From Pseudomonadales bacterium (GTDB taxonomy: Bacteria > Pseudomonadota > Gammaproteobacteria > Pseudomonadales > Pseudohongiellaceae), in the NCBI GenBank assembly GCA_028281635.1, contig JANQJM010000224.1:1-64000 (forward strand): a DNA stretch of 64,000 nt, given 5' to 3'. The translations under genes were made by a program, and so were the position numbers. Numbering within the stretch: position 1 is the first letter of the stretch; every line of letters begins with the position of its first letter. The notes under the pieces were generated by a model. It saw nothing but the letters and a program-made list of their open reading frames with translations, did not search any database and had not been told where the DNA came from. Below, in pieces: positions 1 through 9,853 of this stretch.

Positions 1-1104
1 AAGTGGTGCCCACACATCGAGGCAAAACAGGGTTGCTGCACTATTCAGTAAGGAGTTGAACGAACTGAACACGGCGCCCAACAAAACTGCCAGAAAAAAC
101 CCTGCGGCATAGACCGGCAACACATCGCGAATCAGTGTGGGGTAAGCCAGATCAATGGATTCCAAGCCTTCACCATACATATGAAAAGCAATCACACCGG
201 GCAGCATCATGAAGAACGGTACCAGCACTTTAAAGAAGCCGGAGAACAAAACACCCTTCTGACCTTCGGCCAGGTTTTTAGCGCCAAGAGTCCGTTGAAT
301 CACGTATTGATTTGTGCACCAATAGAAGAGATTGGCAAACACCATACCAGTAAACAGGGTGGCAAAAGGTGTGGGATCTTCCGGGCCACCGATTGCGTTT
401 AGCTTCTCGGTGTTGTTGCTAGTAATGATCTGCCAGCCCGTGGCGATACTGCCGTCGCCCAGTGCAGAAAGCCCAAGCAGGGGCACCATAACACCCACGA
501 TGAGTAGACCAATGCCATTGATGGTATCGGAGATAGCGACTGCTCTAAGACCACCGAAAATTGCGTACAGCGCTCCGATGCAGCCAACGGAAATAATGGT
601 AATCAACAAACCAAGGCTGTAACTCACATTAAGCAGAGATGGCACATCGAAGAGTTGCAGCACAGCGATAGAACCGGAGTACAGCACGCCAGGAATCGTA
701 ACCAGGCCATAACCCACCATGAACAGGATCACCGTCATCCGGCGCACGCTGTCATCGAAGCGGTCACAGAGAAACTGTGGCAGTGTAGTGAAAGCGCCAG
801 CCAGATACCTGGGCAAAAAGATAAAGGCCATACACACGGTAGCAAAGGCCGCAGTCACTTCCCAGGCCATACTGCTGAGATTGAAGCCGTAAGCGCTGCC
901 ATTTAGACCAATCATCTGCTCCGCGGAGAGATTGGTTAACAACAGGGAGCCAGCAATAAACACCGCGCTCAAGCCTCGCCCCGCTAGAAAGTAACCTTCC
1001 TGTGTGTCCACCTCGCCCCGGGTTTTACGCCAGGAAATGAAGGCGACCAGCGCCATAAAGAAGGCACAGCTGGCTAGAGTTAAACCGATATCGTTGGAGT
1101 TCAA
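1..1104 (-). CDS. Sodium:solute symporter (SSS family), C-terminus cut by window edge
   Basis: Reverse-strand translation is open to the window edge (so absent from the ORF track): ...[83 protein letters not shown]..., typical SSS/SglT-like N-terminal region. Start (TTG) uncertain. Confidence 0.85.
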   Translation of the reverse strand, partial: MNSNDIGLTLASCAFFMALVAFISWRKTRGEVDTQEGYFLAGRGLSAVFIAGSLLLTNLSAEQMIGLNGSAYGFNLSSMAWEVTAAFATVCMAFIFLPRYLAGAFTTLPQFLCDRFDDSVRRMTVILFMVGYGLVTIPGVLYSGSIAVLQLFDVPSLLNVSYSLGLLITIISVGCIGALYAIFGGLRAVAISDTINGIGLLIVGVMVPLLGLSALGDGSIATGWQIITSNNTEKLNAIGGPEDPTPFATLFTGMVFANLFYWCTNQYVIQRTLGAKNLAEGQKGVLFSGFFKVLVPFFMMLPGVIAFHMYGEGLESIDLAYPTLIRDVLPVYAAGFFLAVLLGAVFSSFNSLLNSAATLFCLDVWAPL

Positions 1105-1151
1105 GGTAGCGACTTACTGTTTTTTGACAGGAATTATGTCACATGCAGGGG

Positions 1152-2318
1152 CTAGGAGATGACTTTCTCATCTCTTAGTTGTTGGATTTCTTCTGCTGCC
1201 ATATTTAGCAGACTGCTAAGTACCTCGTCGTTATGCTGCCCCAACTCTGCAGCCCAGGCTGCGGGTTTATTGCACATGGACTGAAAACGAACCGGCAGGG
1301 TTTGAATCAGAAACTCACCAAATTGTTCGACGCTAACCTCGGAGAAAGATTCTCGCTCCAAAGACTGCGGGTGAGAAAACAAATCATTGAGTTCAGCATA
1401 GTCGCTGCATGGAATGCCCGCAGCGTTGAATGCTTCTACGCACTCTGAACTTGTTAACTCCCGTGACCACTTCTCAACTTCAGCCGCCAGCTCGCGATAG
1501 TGCCTGGTACGTGGACCGAAAACGAATCGAGGATCTTCCAACAACTCGGGCCTTTGTAATAACTCACACAAACTCTGGAAGTTCTTATTGGAAATCGGCG
1601 TCACCATGACAAAGCCATCCTGGGTTTTTACCGGATAAAAACGCCCAATCGGCAATGATTCCTTCATCTGTGCCGCCTGCAGTTGAGCCGGGATCAAGGT
1701 CATCATCGCATCCATCATGCTGATATCGAGATGTTCTCCACCGCCAAATCTTTCCCTGCCCAGCAACGCAGTTTGAATCGCACCGAAAGCGTAAGCACCG
1801 GTGAGTATGTCAGCCACCATGATGTCCCAATTAGGTGGCCGTTTCTCTGCATCGTCCTGTCCAGCTGCGAATACTGAATCGAAGCCGCTGGCCGCATGCA
1901 CTATAGGTGCAAATGCGGCTCGATCCACCCATGGACCGCTTTGACCGAAACCAGAGATCGAGCAATAAATGAGTTCGGGTTGTTCTTCCTTGAGACTTTC
2001 GTAGTCCAAGCCAAATCGAGTCATGATACCGGGGCGAAAATTTTGCAGCACGATATCAGCACGGCGAATCAAATCCCTGGCGAGCCGCTGACCCTTAGCC
2101 GTCTTTAGGTCCATTGCAAGACTGCGCTTGCCCGCGTTGAAGTGAACAAATGCTGGAGTCATACCATCGGCGCCGCGAGTCAAATCACCGATGTCCGGTG
2201 GTTCGATCTTAATTACGTCGGCCCCGCAGTCGAGCAGAAAACGGGCACAGATCGGTCCCGCATAGACGGCAGAAAAATCGATGACTGTATAACCGGTGAG
2301 GGGTTTTTCCTTTTTCAT
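1152..2318 (-). CDS. CaiB/BaiF family (class III) CoA-transferase
   Basis: 388 aa; GYTVIDFSAVYAGPICARFLLDCGADVIKIEPP...DLKTAKGQ...ADIVLQNFRPG motifs. Confidence 0.9.
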   Translation of the reverse strand: MKKEKPLTGYTVIDFSAVYAGPICARFLLDCGADVIKIEPPDIGDLTRGADGMTPAFVHFNAGKRSLAMDLKTAKGQRLARDLIRRADIVLQNFRPGIMTRFGLDYESLKEEQPELIYCSISGFGQSGPWVDRAAFAPIVHAASGFDSVFAAGQDDAEKRPPNWDIMVADILTGAYAFGAIQTALLGRERFGGGEHLDISMMDAMMTLIPAQLQAAQMKESLPIGRFYPVKTQDGFVMVTPISNKNFQSLCELLQRPELLEDPRFVFGPRTRHYRELAAEVEKWSRELTSSECVEAFNAAGIPCSDYAELNDLFSHPQSLERESFSEVSVEQFGEFLIQTLPVRFQSMCNKPAAWAAELGQHNDEVLSSLLNMAAEEIQQLRDEKVIS

Positions 2319-2433
2319 TGCAAACTCTTCTTAAAGAGACTGTGTTTTACCACAGAATGCCTGCAGGGGCCTCTTTCGATGTATTGCACTATGAAGCTAC
2401 ACTGGGTCTACCAACAACAGCGCAGGGAATATC

Positions 2434-3057
2434 ATGTTTTACGAACCGAAGAACGGCGATCACGGACTGGCAAAAAATCCATTCAATAGTTTGGTTATCC
2501 CCAGACCTATTGGTTGGATTTCCACAGTGGACAAGGATGGGGTATTCAACCTGGCACCTTATAGTTTTTTCAATGCTGTGTGTTATCGGCCACCAACTGT
2601 TATGTTCTCCGCAGGAACAAGCAGCAATGATGACAGCTTGAAAGACTCAGCTCGCAACGCGGAGACAAGCGGTGAGTTTGTCTGCAATCTGGCGACCTGG
2701 GACACACGGGAACAGATGAATAAGTCCTCAGCTACTTTACCTCCTGCTGGCGACGAAATCGCGCTTACTGGACTCACTCCTATTGCTGGAAAACTGGTTT
2801 CCGCGCCGCGAATTGCCGAAGCACCGGTGCACCTTGAGTGCCGTTATCTCAAGACTACGGAAATCCCCGGCTGGGATTCTGGTGATAGTTATAAAGTGGT
2901 CTTTGGAGAAGTCATCGGTATACATATCTCCGATGAATTCATTACCGATAAAGGTTTGGTAGATGTAGCGAAAATGATGCCAATCGGCAGATTAGGTTAT
3001 AACGACTACACCAGGGTCAACGGGGATTCACTGTTTACCTTAAACCGACCGGACTGA
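2434..3057 (+). CDS. Flavin reductase family protein (FMN-binding split barrel)
   Basis: 207 aa; NSLVIPRPIGWISTVDKDGVFNLAPYSFFNAVCYRPPTVMFSAG. Confidence 0.85.
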   Translation: MFYEPKNGDHGLAKNPFNSLVIPRPIGWISTVDKDGVFNLAPYSFFNAVCYRPPTVMFSAGTSSNDDSLKDSARNAETSGEFVCNLATWDTREQMNKSSATLPPAGDEIALTGLTPIAGKLVSAPRIAEAPVHLECRYLKTTEIPGWDSGDSYKVVFGEVIGIHISDEFITDKGLVDVAKMMPIGRLGYNDYTRVNGDSLFTLNRPD

Positions 3058-3172
3058 TAGCCAATAAAGGAAGATTGAGGGCTGATTTTCCACCTCATCA
3101 ATGAATCATTTGGGCTGGTATAAGAAGAAGCTTTGAGTTCGATGTCTTTTTTTCGTTCCTGGTTTTTTCCAA

Positions 3173-4135
3173 TTAGTCTCTCTCTATGCGCCTGCTTCTA
3201 CTCGCTGGTAGCACTGTGTCTGAAAGCGACTCGTTGACGATCGCCTGAATTTGATCGGCGAGCTCTCTGTAAAAGTTCCTGACCGGCGACGTGTTTCGCC
3301 AAACCAGAGCATGGTTTCTCACCACGTTAATGCCCTCCACGTCGGTTACCCGCAGCTCCTGCGTGCTACGAATTTCAGATTTGGCATAGAGCGCAGGCAG
3401 GAACGCTATTCCCATGCCCATGACCACCATCTGTCTTAAGGTATCCAGACTGGTACCTTCATAGTCCCGACGTACCACTGCACCTACTCGTTCACATAGA
3501 TCGGTAATCTGTTTATGGAACAGGTGATGCTCACTAATGGTCAGTACCGGTTCACCCAGCAGGTCCATGCGATTAATTCGCTTCTTCGTGCCCAGACGAT
3601 GGTCGCGAGCAATGGCAAGTTTGAGGGGCTCCCTGAACAGAGGTGCTACAACCAGTTCATTGGACATGATAGGCAAGGTTGACAGGATCAGGTCGTGCTG
3701 GCCATTGATGAGCCCGGTTTCCAGATCGCTGGGGGCATCTTCCCGCACATAGAGTTTAAGTTCGTGATAGCGATCGTGAATAGGGCTGAGGATATGAGGT
3801 AAAAGATAAGGACCTAATGTTGGGGTGACACCCAGCCTGTAAGTACCCATTCCACCACCCGACAGCAGCGCTGCCTGGGTAGTGAAACCCTGCGCTTCTT
3901 CCAGAATCCGGCGGGCACTGAGCAGCAGTTCCCGCCCTTGAGGGGTCGTGGTAATCCCTTTTCGACTCCTCTCAAATAATTGAATTTTAAGAGTTTTCTC
4001 CATGGCAGCCACCTGATTGCTAAGGGTTGGCTGGGTGATGTTCAAGCGAAATGCGGCCTGTCGAAAGCTGCCATATTCAGCCACAGCGGCGAAGTATTGA
4101 ATCTGTTTGAGGGAGAGGCTTTCCAGGGTGTCCAC
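3173..4135 (-). CDS. LysR family transcriptional regulator (OxyR/CbbR-like), divergent from carbonic anhydrase
   Basis: 320 aa; N-terminal HTH LKQIQYFAAVAEYGSFRQAAFRLNITQPTLSNQVAAMEKTL plus LysR substrate domain. Confidence 0.9.
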   Translation of the reverse strand: MDTLESLSLKQIQYFAAVAEYGSFRQAAFRLNITQPTLSNQVAAMEKTLKIQLFERSRKGITTTPQGRELLLSARRILEEAQGFTTQAALLSGGGMGTYRLGVTPTLGPYLLPHILSPIHDRYHELKLYVREDAPSDLETGLINGQHDLILSTLPIMSNELVVAPLFREPLKLAIARDHRLGTKKRINRMDLLGEPVLTISEHHLFHKQITDLCERVGAVVRRDYEGTSLDTLRQMVVMGMGIAFLPALYAKSEIRSTQELRVTDVEGINVVRNHALVWRNTSPVRNFYRELADQIQAIVNESLSDTVLPASRSRRIERD

Positions 4136-4304
4136 AGAATGGTCCTAATCTGGCAAAAAAGTGTGATAGGCAAAATCTATAACGAATTAGGTATTCGCGC
4201 AATATTCTTATCATAAAAACATCTCTAGACTGGCACCCTCAAAATAAAGTCCCAGACGATTTCTGTCGTCTGTAACTTTGGACATTCCATTGAGGTGCTT
4301 GCAA

Positions 4305-4961
4305 ATGGAAAAGCTGATTACGGGCATCGCCCGTTTTCGCAGGTCTTCCTTTGAAGAAAGGAAGGCACTCTTCTCGGAGCTGGCTGACGGCCAGAGTCCC
4401 GAGGTTCTATTTATTACCTCCTCGGATTCACGCATAGACCCAAACCTGCTCACCAATTCTGAGCCAGGTGATCTATTCATCATCCGTAATGTGGGCAATA
4501 TCGTACCTCCTCATGTGCTAACGGCGGGAGGTGTGACCGCTTCAATCGAATTCGCTGTTGCAGCTTTAGGTGTCAAACACATCATTGTCTGTGGTCATAG
4601 TGACTGCGGCGCGATGAAAGGTGCATTGAACCCGGGAGCGTTATCTGATCTCCCCCATGTTCAAGACTGGCTGGAACACACTCGCGGTGCGGTGGAAGCA
4701 GTCCGTGCGCGGACTGGTGACATAACTTCATCTGCCCTGGCGCTGGTTATTGAAGAAAACGTCATTCAGCAGCTGCAACATTTGCGTACACATCCTGCGG
4801 TTTTAGCCAAGTTGGCTACCGGTGATATCGAACTTCACGGATGGGTATACAACATCGAGCACGGCACGATTTCTGCATTTGATGATGAGACTAAAGAGTT
4901 TGTTCCCATCGAGGAACGCTACGCAGAATTTCTTAACGTTGATCAATTGAGGTCTGCGTAA
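4305..4961 (+). CDS. Beta-class carbonic anhydrase
   Basis: CA motifs SSDSRIDP, IIVCGHSDCGAMKG; internal ATG at 4305 preferred over the TTG at 4278. Confidence 0.93.
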   Translation: MEKLITGIARFRRSSFEERKALFSELADGQSPEVLFITSSDSRIDPNLLTNSEPGDLFIIRNVGNIVPPHVLTAGGVTASIEFAVAALGVKHIIVCGHSDCGAMKGALNPGALSDLPHVQDWLEHTRGAVEAVRARTGDITSSALALVIEENVIQQLQHLRTHPAVLAKLATGDIELHGWVYNIEHGTISAFDDETKEFVPIEERYAEFLNVDQLRSA

Positions 4962-4987
4962 GCAGCACTCTCAAACGAGGAAAAATA

Positions 4988-6652
4988 ATGTTTGGTTTTA
5001 CGAAGGACAATCTAAAGGGCGATATTTACGGCGGCATCACTGCCGGCGTAGTGGCGCTTCCTCTGGCGCTAGCTTTTGGTGAGGCGTCGGGCGCAGGGCC
5101 TATTGCAGGTCTGTACGGCGCCATTATTGTCGGTTTCTTCGCTGCGCTGTTTGGTGGCACAGGCTCACAGGTTACGGGCCCAACCGGACCCATGGTGGTT
5201 GTCTTTGCCGGCGTGTTCGCAGCACTGGACGGCGACCCCTCCCTGGTATTCACCACCGTGGTTCTGGCAGGTGCTATTCAGATCGCATTTGGTGTAGCGA
5301 AGCTCGGGCAGTATATCCGCCTGGTTCCCTACCCTGTGATCTCAGGTTTTATGAGCGGTATTGGCTGCATCATCATCGCCTTACAGACCAGCCGCCTGTT
5401 TGGTCATGAGCCAGAAGGCAGCGGCACTATCCCGGCGCTGATTGAAATACCAGGTGCAGTGATGGATCCAAACTGGGTGGCTTTTGGCATCGGTGCCATG
5501 ACGCTACTCATCGTCTTTAAGTGGCCAGCCAATTGGGGCAAGATCGTGCCGCCGCCGCTGGCTGGTTTGATCATCGGCACGGTGACCAGCGTATTTGTAG
5601 TCGGGGCACCTATCCTTGGTGACATTCCAACAGGCTTGCCCAGTTTCATCATGCCATCTCTTACTCAGGATACTCTCCTGATTATTTTCGAAGCAGCATT
5701 TATTCTTGCACTGTTGGGTTCGATCGACAGCTTGTTGACTTCGCTGGTTGCCGACAATATGACCCGTACCCGACACAACTCCAATCAAGAGCTGATTGGT
5801 CAGGGCGTTGGTAACGTCATAGCAGGTCTGTTTGGTGGTATTGCCAGCGCGGGTGCCACCATGCGCACGGTGATTAATATTCGCACCGGTGGTAAAACCA
5901 AGATCTCTGGCATGCTGCACAGCGTCTTGTTACTGGCTATCGTAGTTGCTTTGGCTCCTCTGGCATCCAACATTCCGCACACTGTACTGGCTGCGATTCT
6001 GATCAAGACCGGTTGGGACATCATCGATCGAGCTTATATCCTCAAGGCGCACCGCGGTCCTCGTTGGGACCTCGGTCTGATGCTGTTGGTGCTGACTCTG
6101 ACGGTATTCGTCGATCTGATTACCGCAGTAATGGCCGGTGTGGTTATGGCTTCTCTGGCATTTGTGAAACAGATTGCTGACGAGCAGCTCAAGCAATTGC
6201 GTGACATCACCAGCGAAGGTCTGGCTCAACACTTTTCTGAAGAAGAAGCCGAGCTGATGACCCATTCACACGAGCGTATCAATATATTCGATTTCGGTGG
6301 TCCTCTTAGCTTCGGCGCTGCTGCCGATGTGGGTCACCAGGTGCGGGAAAAATCTGGCAAGCTAAGCCAGGTCACCATTCTCGATTTTTCGCAGGTGCCG
6401 TTCATTGATGTTTCCGCTGCACGTGCAGTTGAAACGATAGCCAACGACGGCAAGATTTCCAACAAGCTGGTGTACATCTCCGGTATGAATAAGGACTCAC
6501 GCGGGGTGCTCGAAGGACTGATGGGCGATGTGGTGCCTAAAGAACACTACTTCGATGTACGTCGCGACGCCATCGCCGCGGCGGTGGAGTATGTGGAGTC
6601 CACTGAATTGGAAAAGCCTGAACAGGTTAGCGGCGAACCTGCCCTGGCCTGA
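4988..6652 (+). CDS. SulP family anion/bicarbonate transporter with C-terminal STAS domain
   Basis: 554 aa; GGITAGVVALPLALAFGEASGAGPIAGLYGAI, C-terminal STAS (VTILDFSQVPFIDVSAARAVE); 26 nt after carbonic anhydrase. Confidence 0.92.
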   Translation: MFGFTKDNLKGDIYGGITAGVVALPLALAFGEASGAGPIAGLYGAIIVGFFAALFGGTGSQVTGPTGPMVVVFAGVFAALDGDPSLVFTTVVLAGAIQIAFGVAKLGQYIRLVPYPVISGFMSGIGCIIIALQTSRLFGHEPEGSGTIPALIEIPGAVMDPNWVAFGIGAMTLLIVFKWPANWGKIVPPPLAGLIIGTVTSVFVVGAPILGDIPTGLPSFIMPSLTQDTLLIIFEAAFILALLGSIDSLLTSLVADNMTRTRHNSNQELIGQGVGNVIAGLFGGIASAGATMRTVINIRTGGKTKISGMLHSVLLLAIVVALAPLASNIPHTVLAAILIKTGWDIIDRAYILKAHRGPRWDLGLMLLVLTLTVFVDLITAVMAGVVMASLAFVKQIADEQLKQLRDITSEGLAQHFSEEEAELMTHSHERINIFDFGGPLSFGAAADVGHQVREKSGKLSQVTILDFSQVPFIDVSAARAVETIANDGKISNKLVYISGMNKDSRGVLEGLMGDVVPKEHYFDVRRDAIAAAVEYVESTELEKPEQVSGEPALA

Positions 6653-6665
6653 TTTCGATTTACAA

Positions 6666-6690
6666 GTGAGTAGTCGTCAAGACTACTCAC
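6666..6690 (+). terminator. Perfect 10-bp hairpin downstream of the SulP gene
   Basis: GTGAGTAGTC-GTCAA-GACTACTCAC; no strong T-run, so terminator function is uncertain. Confidence 0.5.
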
Positions 6691-6834
6691 ACAAAGCACA
6701 AGCCATGCTGGTTAATCCTCTTTAGAAATCAACCAGCCTGCACTGCAAGCAAGACCAACCATAGAGCTTAAGCAGACGACTGGAAAGTTATCTGCTTTTT
6801 TTTGCCTGCTAATCGGAAAGAAAAATACAGACAA

Positions 6835-6869
6835 AGAAAAGCCGGACTCTGAACTGCAAGAGCCCGGCT
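6835..6869 (-). terminator. Rho-independent-like terminator of the TorF-like porin gene
   Basis: AGCCGGACTCT-N8-AGAGCCCGGCT (one mismatch); followed by TTTTCTTTG when read on the minus strand. Confidence 0.7.
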
Positions 6870-6904
6870 AGTAAGAAGAAGATTAGTTAATGCAGTGATT
6901 TCGA

Positions 6905-7645
6905 CTACAGTTCGAAATCCATACCGTATCCGATAACAAACTTAATCTCGTCATTGTCGCGAGTTCCAATGCTGGCATAGTCCTCGATACCGTCACCGTT
7001 ATCATCGTCACCCAGGGTAGTTGCGGTAACCATGCCAAAGAACCCATCCTTGGAAACGCTGATATTGAAATCCCAGTAGTCATCAGTGGCACCGTTAAAA
7101 GCATACATGAAGTCGCCTTCGTGAAAACCAGCATGGAGACCGATTTCAACGCCACTATCCAGGGGAATGGTGTAGTCCAGTGAGGTGTAGGAAGCTTGTG
7201 CGAAACCGAAATCTTCACCTGGACCTTCATCAGGTTCAGCATAGGCTAGCAGTGACAATTGTGCACTGAAGTTGCCGTAGCCGATTGAGGCATAGACCTC
7301 ACCAAAGTCGAAGCCAGCGTTTTCATCGTAGTTGTAGTACAGGTAACCAACATCGTAGCTGATATCGCCAGCTTCACCTGCGTAACCAAAATAAATATCG
7401 TGTTCATAGGAGTAAACGTCATCGGAATCGTACGACACGTTGCTGGCCCAGGTTCCTACATAGAAACCGCTGTCCGATGCGTAGTCGATGCCACCCTGGA
7501 TGGCGCCTTCATTGATTGACTGAGTCAGGCCACGCCAAATGTAATTGTTAGTCGCGGTGAAGTTCGCGGACCATTCCTGAGCCTGAACGGCGCTGGCGGA
7601 CATCAGCAGTCCTGCAAAGATCAGCGAAGCAATTCGAGTTTTCAT
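6905..7645 (-). CDS. TorF family putative porin (TIGR02001/Gcw_chp-like)
   Basis: 246 aa; signal peptide then EWSANFTATNNYIWRGLTQSINEGAIQGGIDYASDSGFYVGTWASNV. Confidence 0.85.
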   Translation of the reverse strand: MKTRIASLIFAGLLMSASAVQAQEWSANFTATNNYIWRGLTQSINEGAIQGGIDYASDSGFYVGTWASNVSYDSDDVYSYEHDIYFGYAGEAGDISYDVGYLYYNYDENAGFDFGEVYASIGYGNFSAQLSLLAYAEPDEGPGEDFGFAQASYTSLDYTIPLDSGVEIGLHAGFHEGDFMYAFNGATDDYWDFNISVSKDGFFGMVTATTLGDDDNGDGIEDYASIGTRDNDEIKFVIGYGMDFEL

Positions 7646-7868
7646 ATCTTGTCTTGTCCCTTCATTGGTTCAAATGTTAAAGGCGGCGCATGCCACCTGG
7701 AACAGAGTTGAGCAAGAACTGAGCCAAGACGCTTAAGGCCAGTAAAGAAGGGGCTTGGGGCTATTTTTGAAGAATTGCGGGCGACTCGGTTACTCGACAA
7801 TGCGCACCAATACGGTGCGACCGTATCGAGCTTCGCCCTCAAATAATGCGACAATTTAGTGCAGGGGA

Positions 7869-8645
7869 TTACTGCGGTTTATGGGCTAGAAAAGGGTAGC
7901 CGAATACTTCGAATGCTCTGGCATTTTCCTCACCTGAGGCGCCGCCAAACGTATCCACCGCAGGACCGATTTTGACATCGACAAATCCAGCGTCGGTCAG
8001 CATTTTTTCCCAGCCTGCGCACGGCAGGCCACCAGCGATTCAAGCAGTCCAAAGATCGATGTTGTCGACCGCCGTCTGCGGAACCGGTTTGCTATTGGCA
8101 ATATCCGCAAACTGCAGCACTCCCCCGGGCTTCAAGACACGCAGAATCTCGGCAAAGACTTTGCGCTTGTCGGGACAGAGATTGATCACACCGTTGCTGA
8201 TGACCACATCTACCGAATCGTCTGCAATGGGCAGATCCTCGAGATAGCCTTCCTTAAACTCCAATTGCCACATGTTTAGCGCCGCTGCTGTGGAACGGGA
8301 TTTTTCCAACATCTCTTCAGTCATGTCGATACCGATGACACGACCATCCCTGCCAACACGATTTGCGGCCACGAAACAATCGAAGCCAGCGCCACTGCCA
8401 AGATCCACAACGGTTTCACCTGCTTCCAGATCACGCAGTGCGAATGGGTTCGCCACGCCAGCAAAACTCTCAACTGCCGCATCGGGCAGCTCGGCATAGT
8501 CTTGTTTCGAGTAAGCACAGCGAGCTGCAGCGGCTCGGCCGGTATGAAAGTGATAGTCACCATCTGGACTCATGGCGACCTCTCGGTACTTATCCTTCAC
8601 TTGCTTACGCAGTGCTTTCACGTCGAGTGATGATTGAGATGCCAT
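7869..8645 (-). CDS. ArsM-like arsenite S-adenosylmethyltransferase, candidate selenoprotein (in-frame TGA at 8040-8042)
   Basis: Track ORF 8040..8645 ends ...VDNIDLWTA*(TGA). The same frame continues IAGGLPCAGWEKMLTDAGFVDVKIGPAVDTFGGASGEENARAFEVFGYPFLAHKPQ*(TAA at 7869), the expected C-terminus of the family, where IDLWT-x-C-IAG is typical. Hairpin directly after the TGA. Confidence 0.75.
8013..8029 (-). promoter_or_regulatory. Candidate bacterial SECIS element
   Basis: On mRNA sense: UGA-AUCGCUGGUG-GCCUGC-CGUGC-GCAGGC. 6-bp perfect stem, 5-nt loop with G as second loop nucleotide, loop 16 nt after UGA. Confidence 0.6.
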
Positions 8646-8705
8646 TATTCTTATCTCACTTTATTGATGTTTGAATGGGTGTCCTTTAAGTGTTGAACCC
8701 TCAAA

Positions 8706-9089
8706 CTACTGCGGCACTCGATGCAGGGCACACACTTTATTGCCCGCCGGATCACGCAGATAGGCTATGTAGAGTTGTACACCCGCGCCTTCTCGAATAC
8801 CCGGAGGGTCTTCACACTCGGTGCCACCACTAGCTAATCCTGCTGCGTGCCAGGCATCAACAGCTTCCGGGCTGGAAGCAGCAAATCCCAAAGTACTACC
8901 ATTGCCATGGCTTGCAGGCTCGCCATTGATTGGATCGGTAATACCAAACACACCTGATTGCGTGCGATAGAAATACCGACCTTTAGGATCCTGTACTGGT
9001 TCACCGTGGCCCAAAGCACCTAGTGTGGCATCGTAAAATTGTTTTGACGCCTCCAGATCGTTGGCTCCTAACATGACATGACTGAACAT
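8706..9089 (-). CDS. VOC family protein (glyoxalase/bleomycin resistance fold)
   Basis: 127 aa; MFSHVMLGANDLEASKQFYDATLGALG ... YIAYLRDPAGNKVCALHR. Confidence 0.9.
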   Translation of the reverse strand: MFSHVMLGANDLEASKQFYDATLGALGHGEPVQDPKGRYFYRTQSGVFGITDPINGEPASHGNGSTLGFAASSPEAVDAWHAAGLASGGTECEDPPGIREGAGVQLYIAYLRDPAGNKVCALHRVPQ

Positions 9090-9124
9090 GGACTACTCCT
9101 TCTTCTTTATATAGTGCGTTAATG

Positions 9125-9607
9125 TTAACTGGGATCTAAGCGCAGGAATCGACGGGGTGGGAATCCCGTGCGAAATCGAAAACTGAATCCAAACGAATAC
9201 TCTTCACTGACTCTGGCGAGCTCTTCTCCTTCCAGCGGCACAGCGACATGGGGTTCGAATGTTTCCTCCCCGGGCATCTTCACTTCTACATTGGGATTGT
9301 TTATTGCATGACGATACCAGCGTCGGGGCCAGTGATTGACTGCTATATAGTTATTGCCATCAATCTGTTCCAGGCGCAGAACACGTTCGTGGCGTTCGGC
9401 GTCGTTATTGAAGGTTGCTAACACCAAGGATGTGCTCCCCTGCGGTTGCAAATACCCAAGGCGCGCCTCGAAATAGGCCACATAGCCTGCATACACCAGA
9501 AACAGCCCAACTACTCCAATCAATCCCCATTTCACCACTTTGTTTGCAGCCATAGCGTGTCTCATATAGTCGATAGCTTGAATCTCAGGCGTTCGATTAT
9601 ACGACAT
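9125..9607 (-). CDS. Nitroreductase/quinone reductase-like split-barrel protein with N-terminal TM helix
   Basis: 160 aa; TSLVLATFNNDAERHERVLRLEQIDGNNYIAVNHWPRRWYRHAINNPNVEVKM. Confidence 0.5.
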   Translation of the reverse strand: MSYNRTPEIQAIDYMRHAMAANKVVKWGLIGVVGLFLVYAGYVAYFEARLGYLQPQGSTSLVLATFNNDAERHERVLRLEQIDGNNYIAVNHWPRRWYRHAINNPNVEVKMPGEETFEPHVAVPLEGEELARVSEEYSFGFSFRFRTGFPPRRFLRLDPS

Positions 9608-9853
9608 GTAGTAGGAGTGGAAAGCGGCAGAAGAGTAGTAACACTGCCATGGTTTTCACTGCTAATAAGCTCGAGCGGCTAACAAGAAGTTAAACCCAAC
9701 AGCACCGAGATCTGCCGACCGGAGTCCTCCTGCTCCAGGAATCTTCATCCAAACAAGTCTGTGGCTATGGCTATAATTATGGCTGGATTTAATCCAAATC
9801 AGGATTCTGGTTAAATGCAAGTAAGTAGATAACAAGCACCTGGAGAATACTCC

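Noticed and set aside
5504-5920. 138-aa minus-strand ORF
   Set aside because: Antisense to the SulP transporter with biased composition; shadow ORF.
8040-8042. TGA of the ArsM-like gene as a simple pseudogene stop
   Set aside because: Only one disruption, no frameshift, intact conserved downstream coding, Cys-aligned position and an adjacent SECIS-like hairpin; pseudogenisation or sequencing error stays possible but is less likely.
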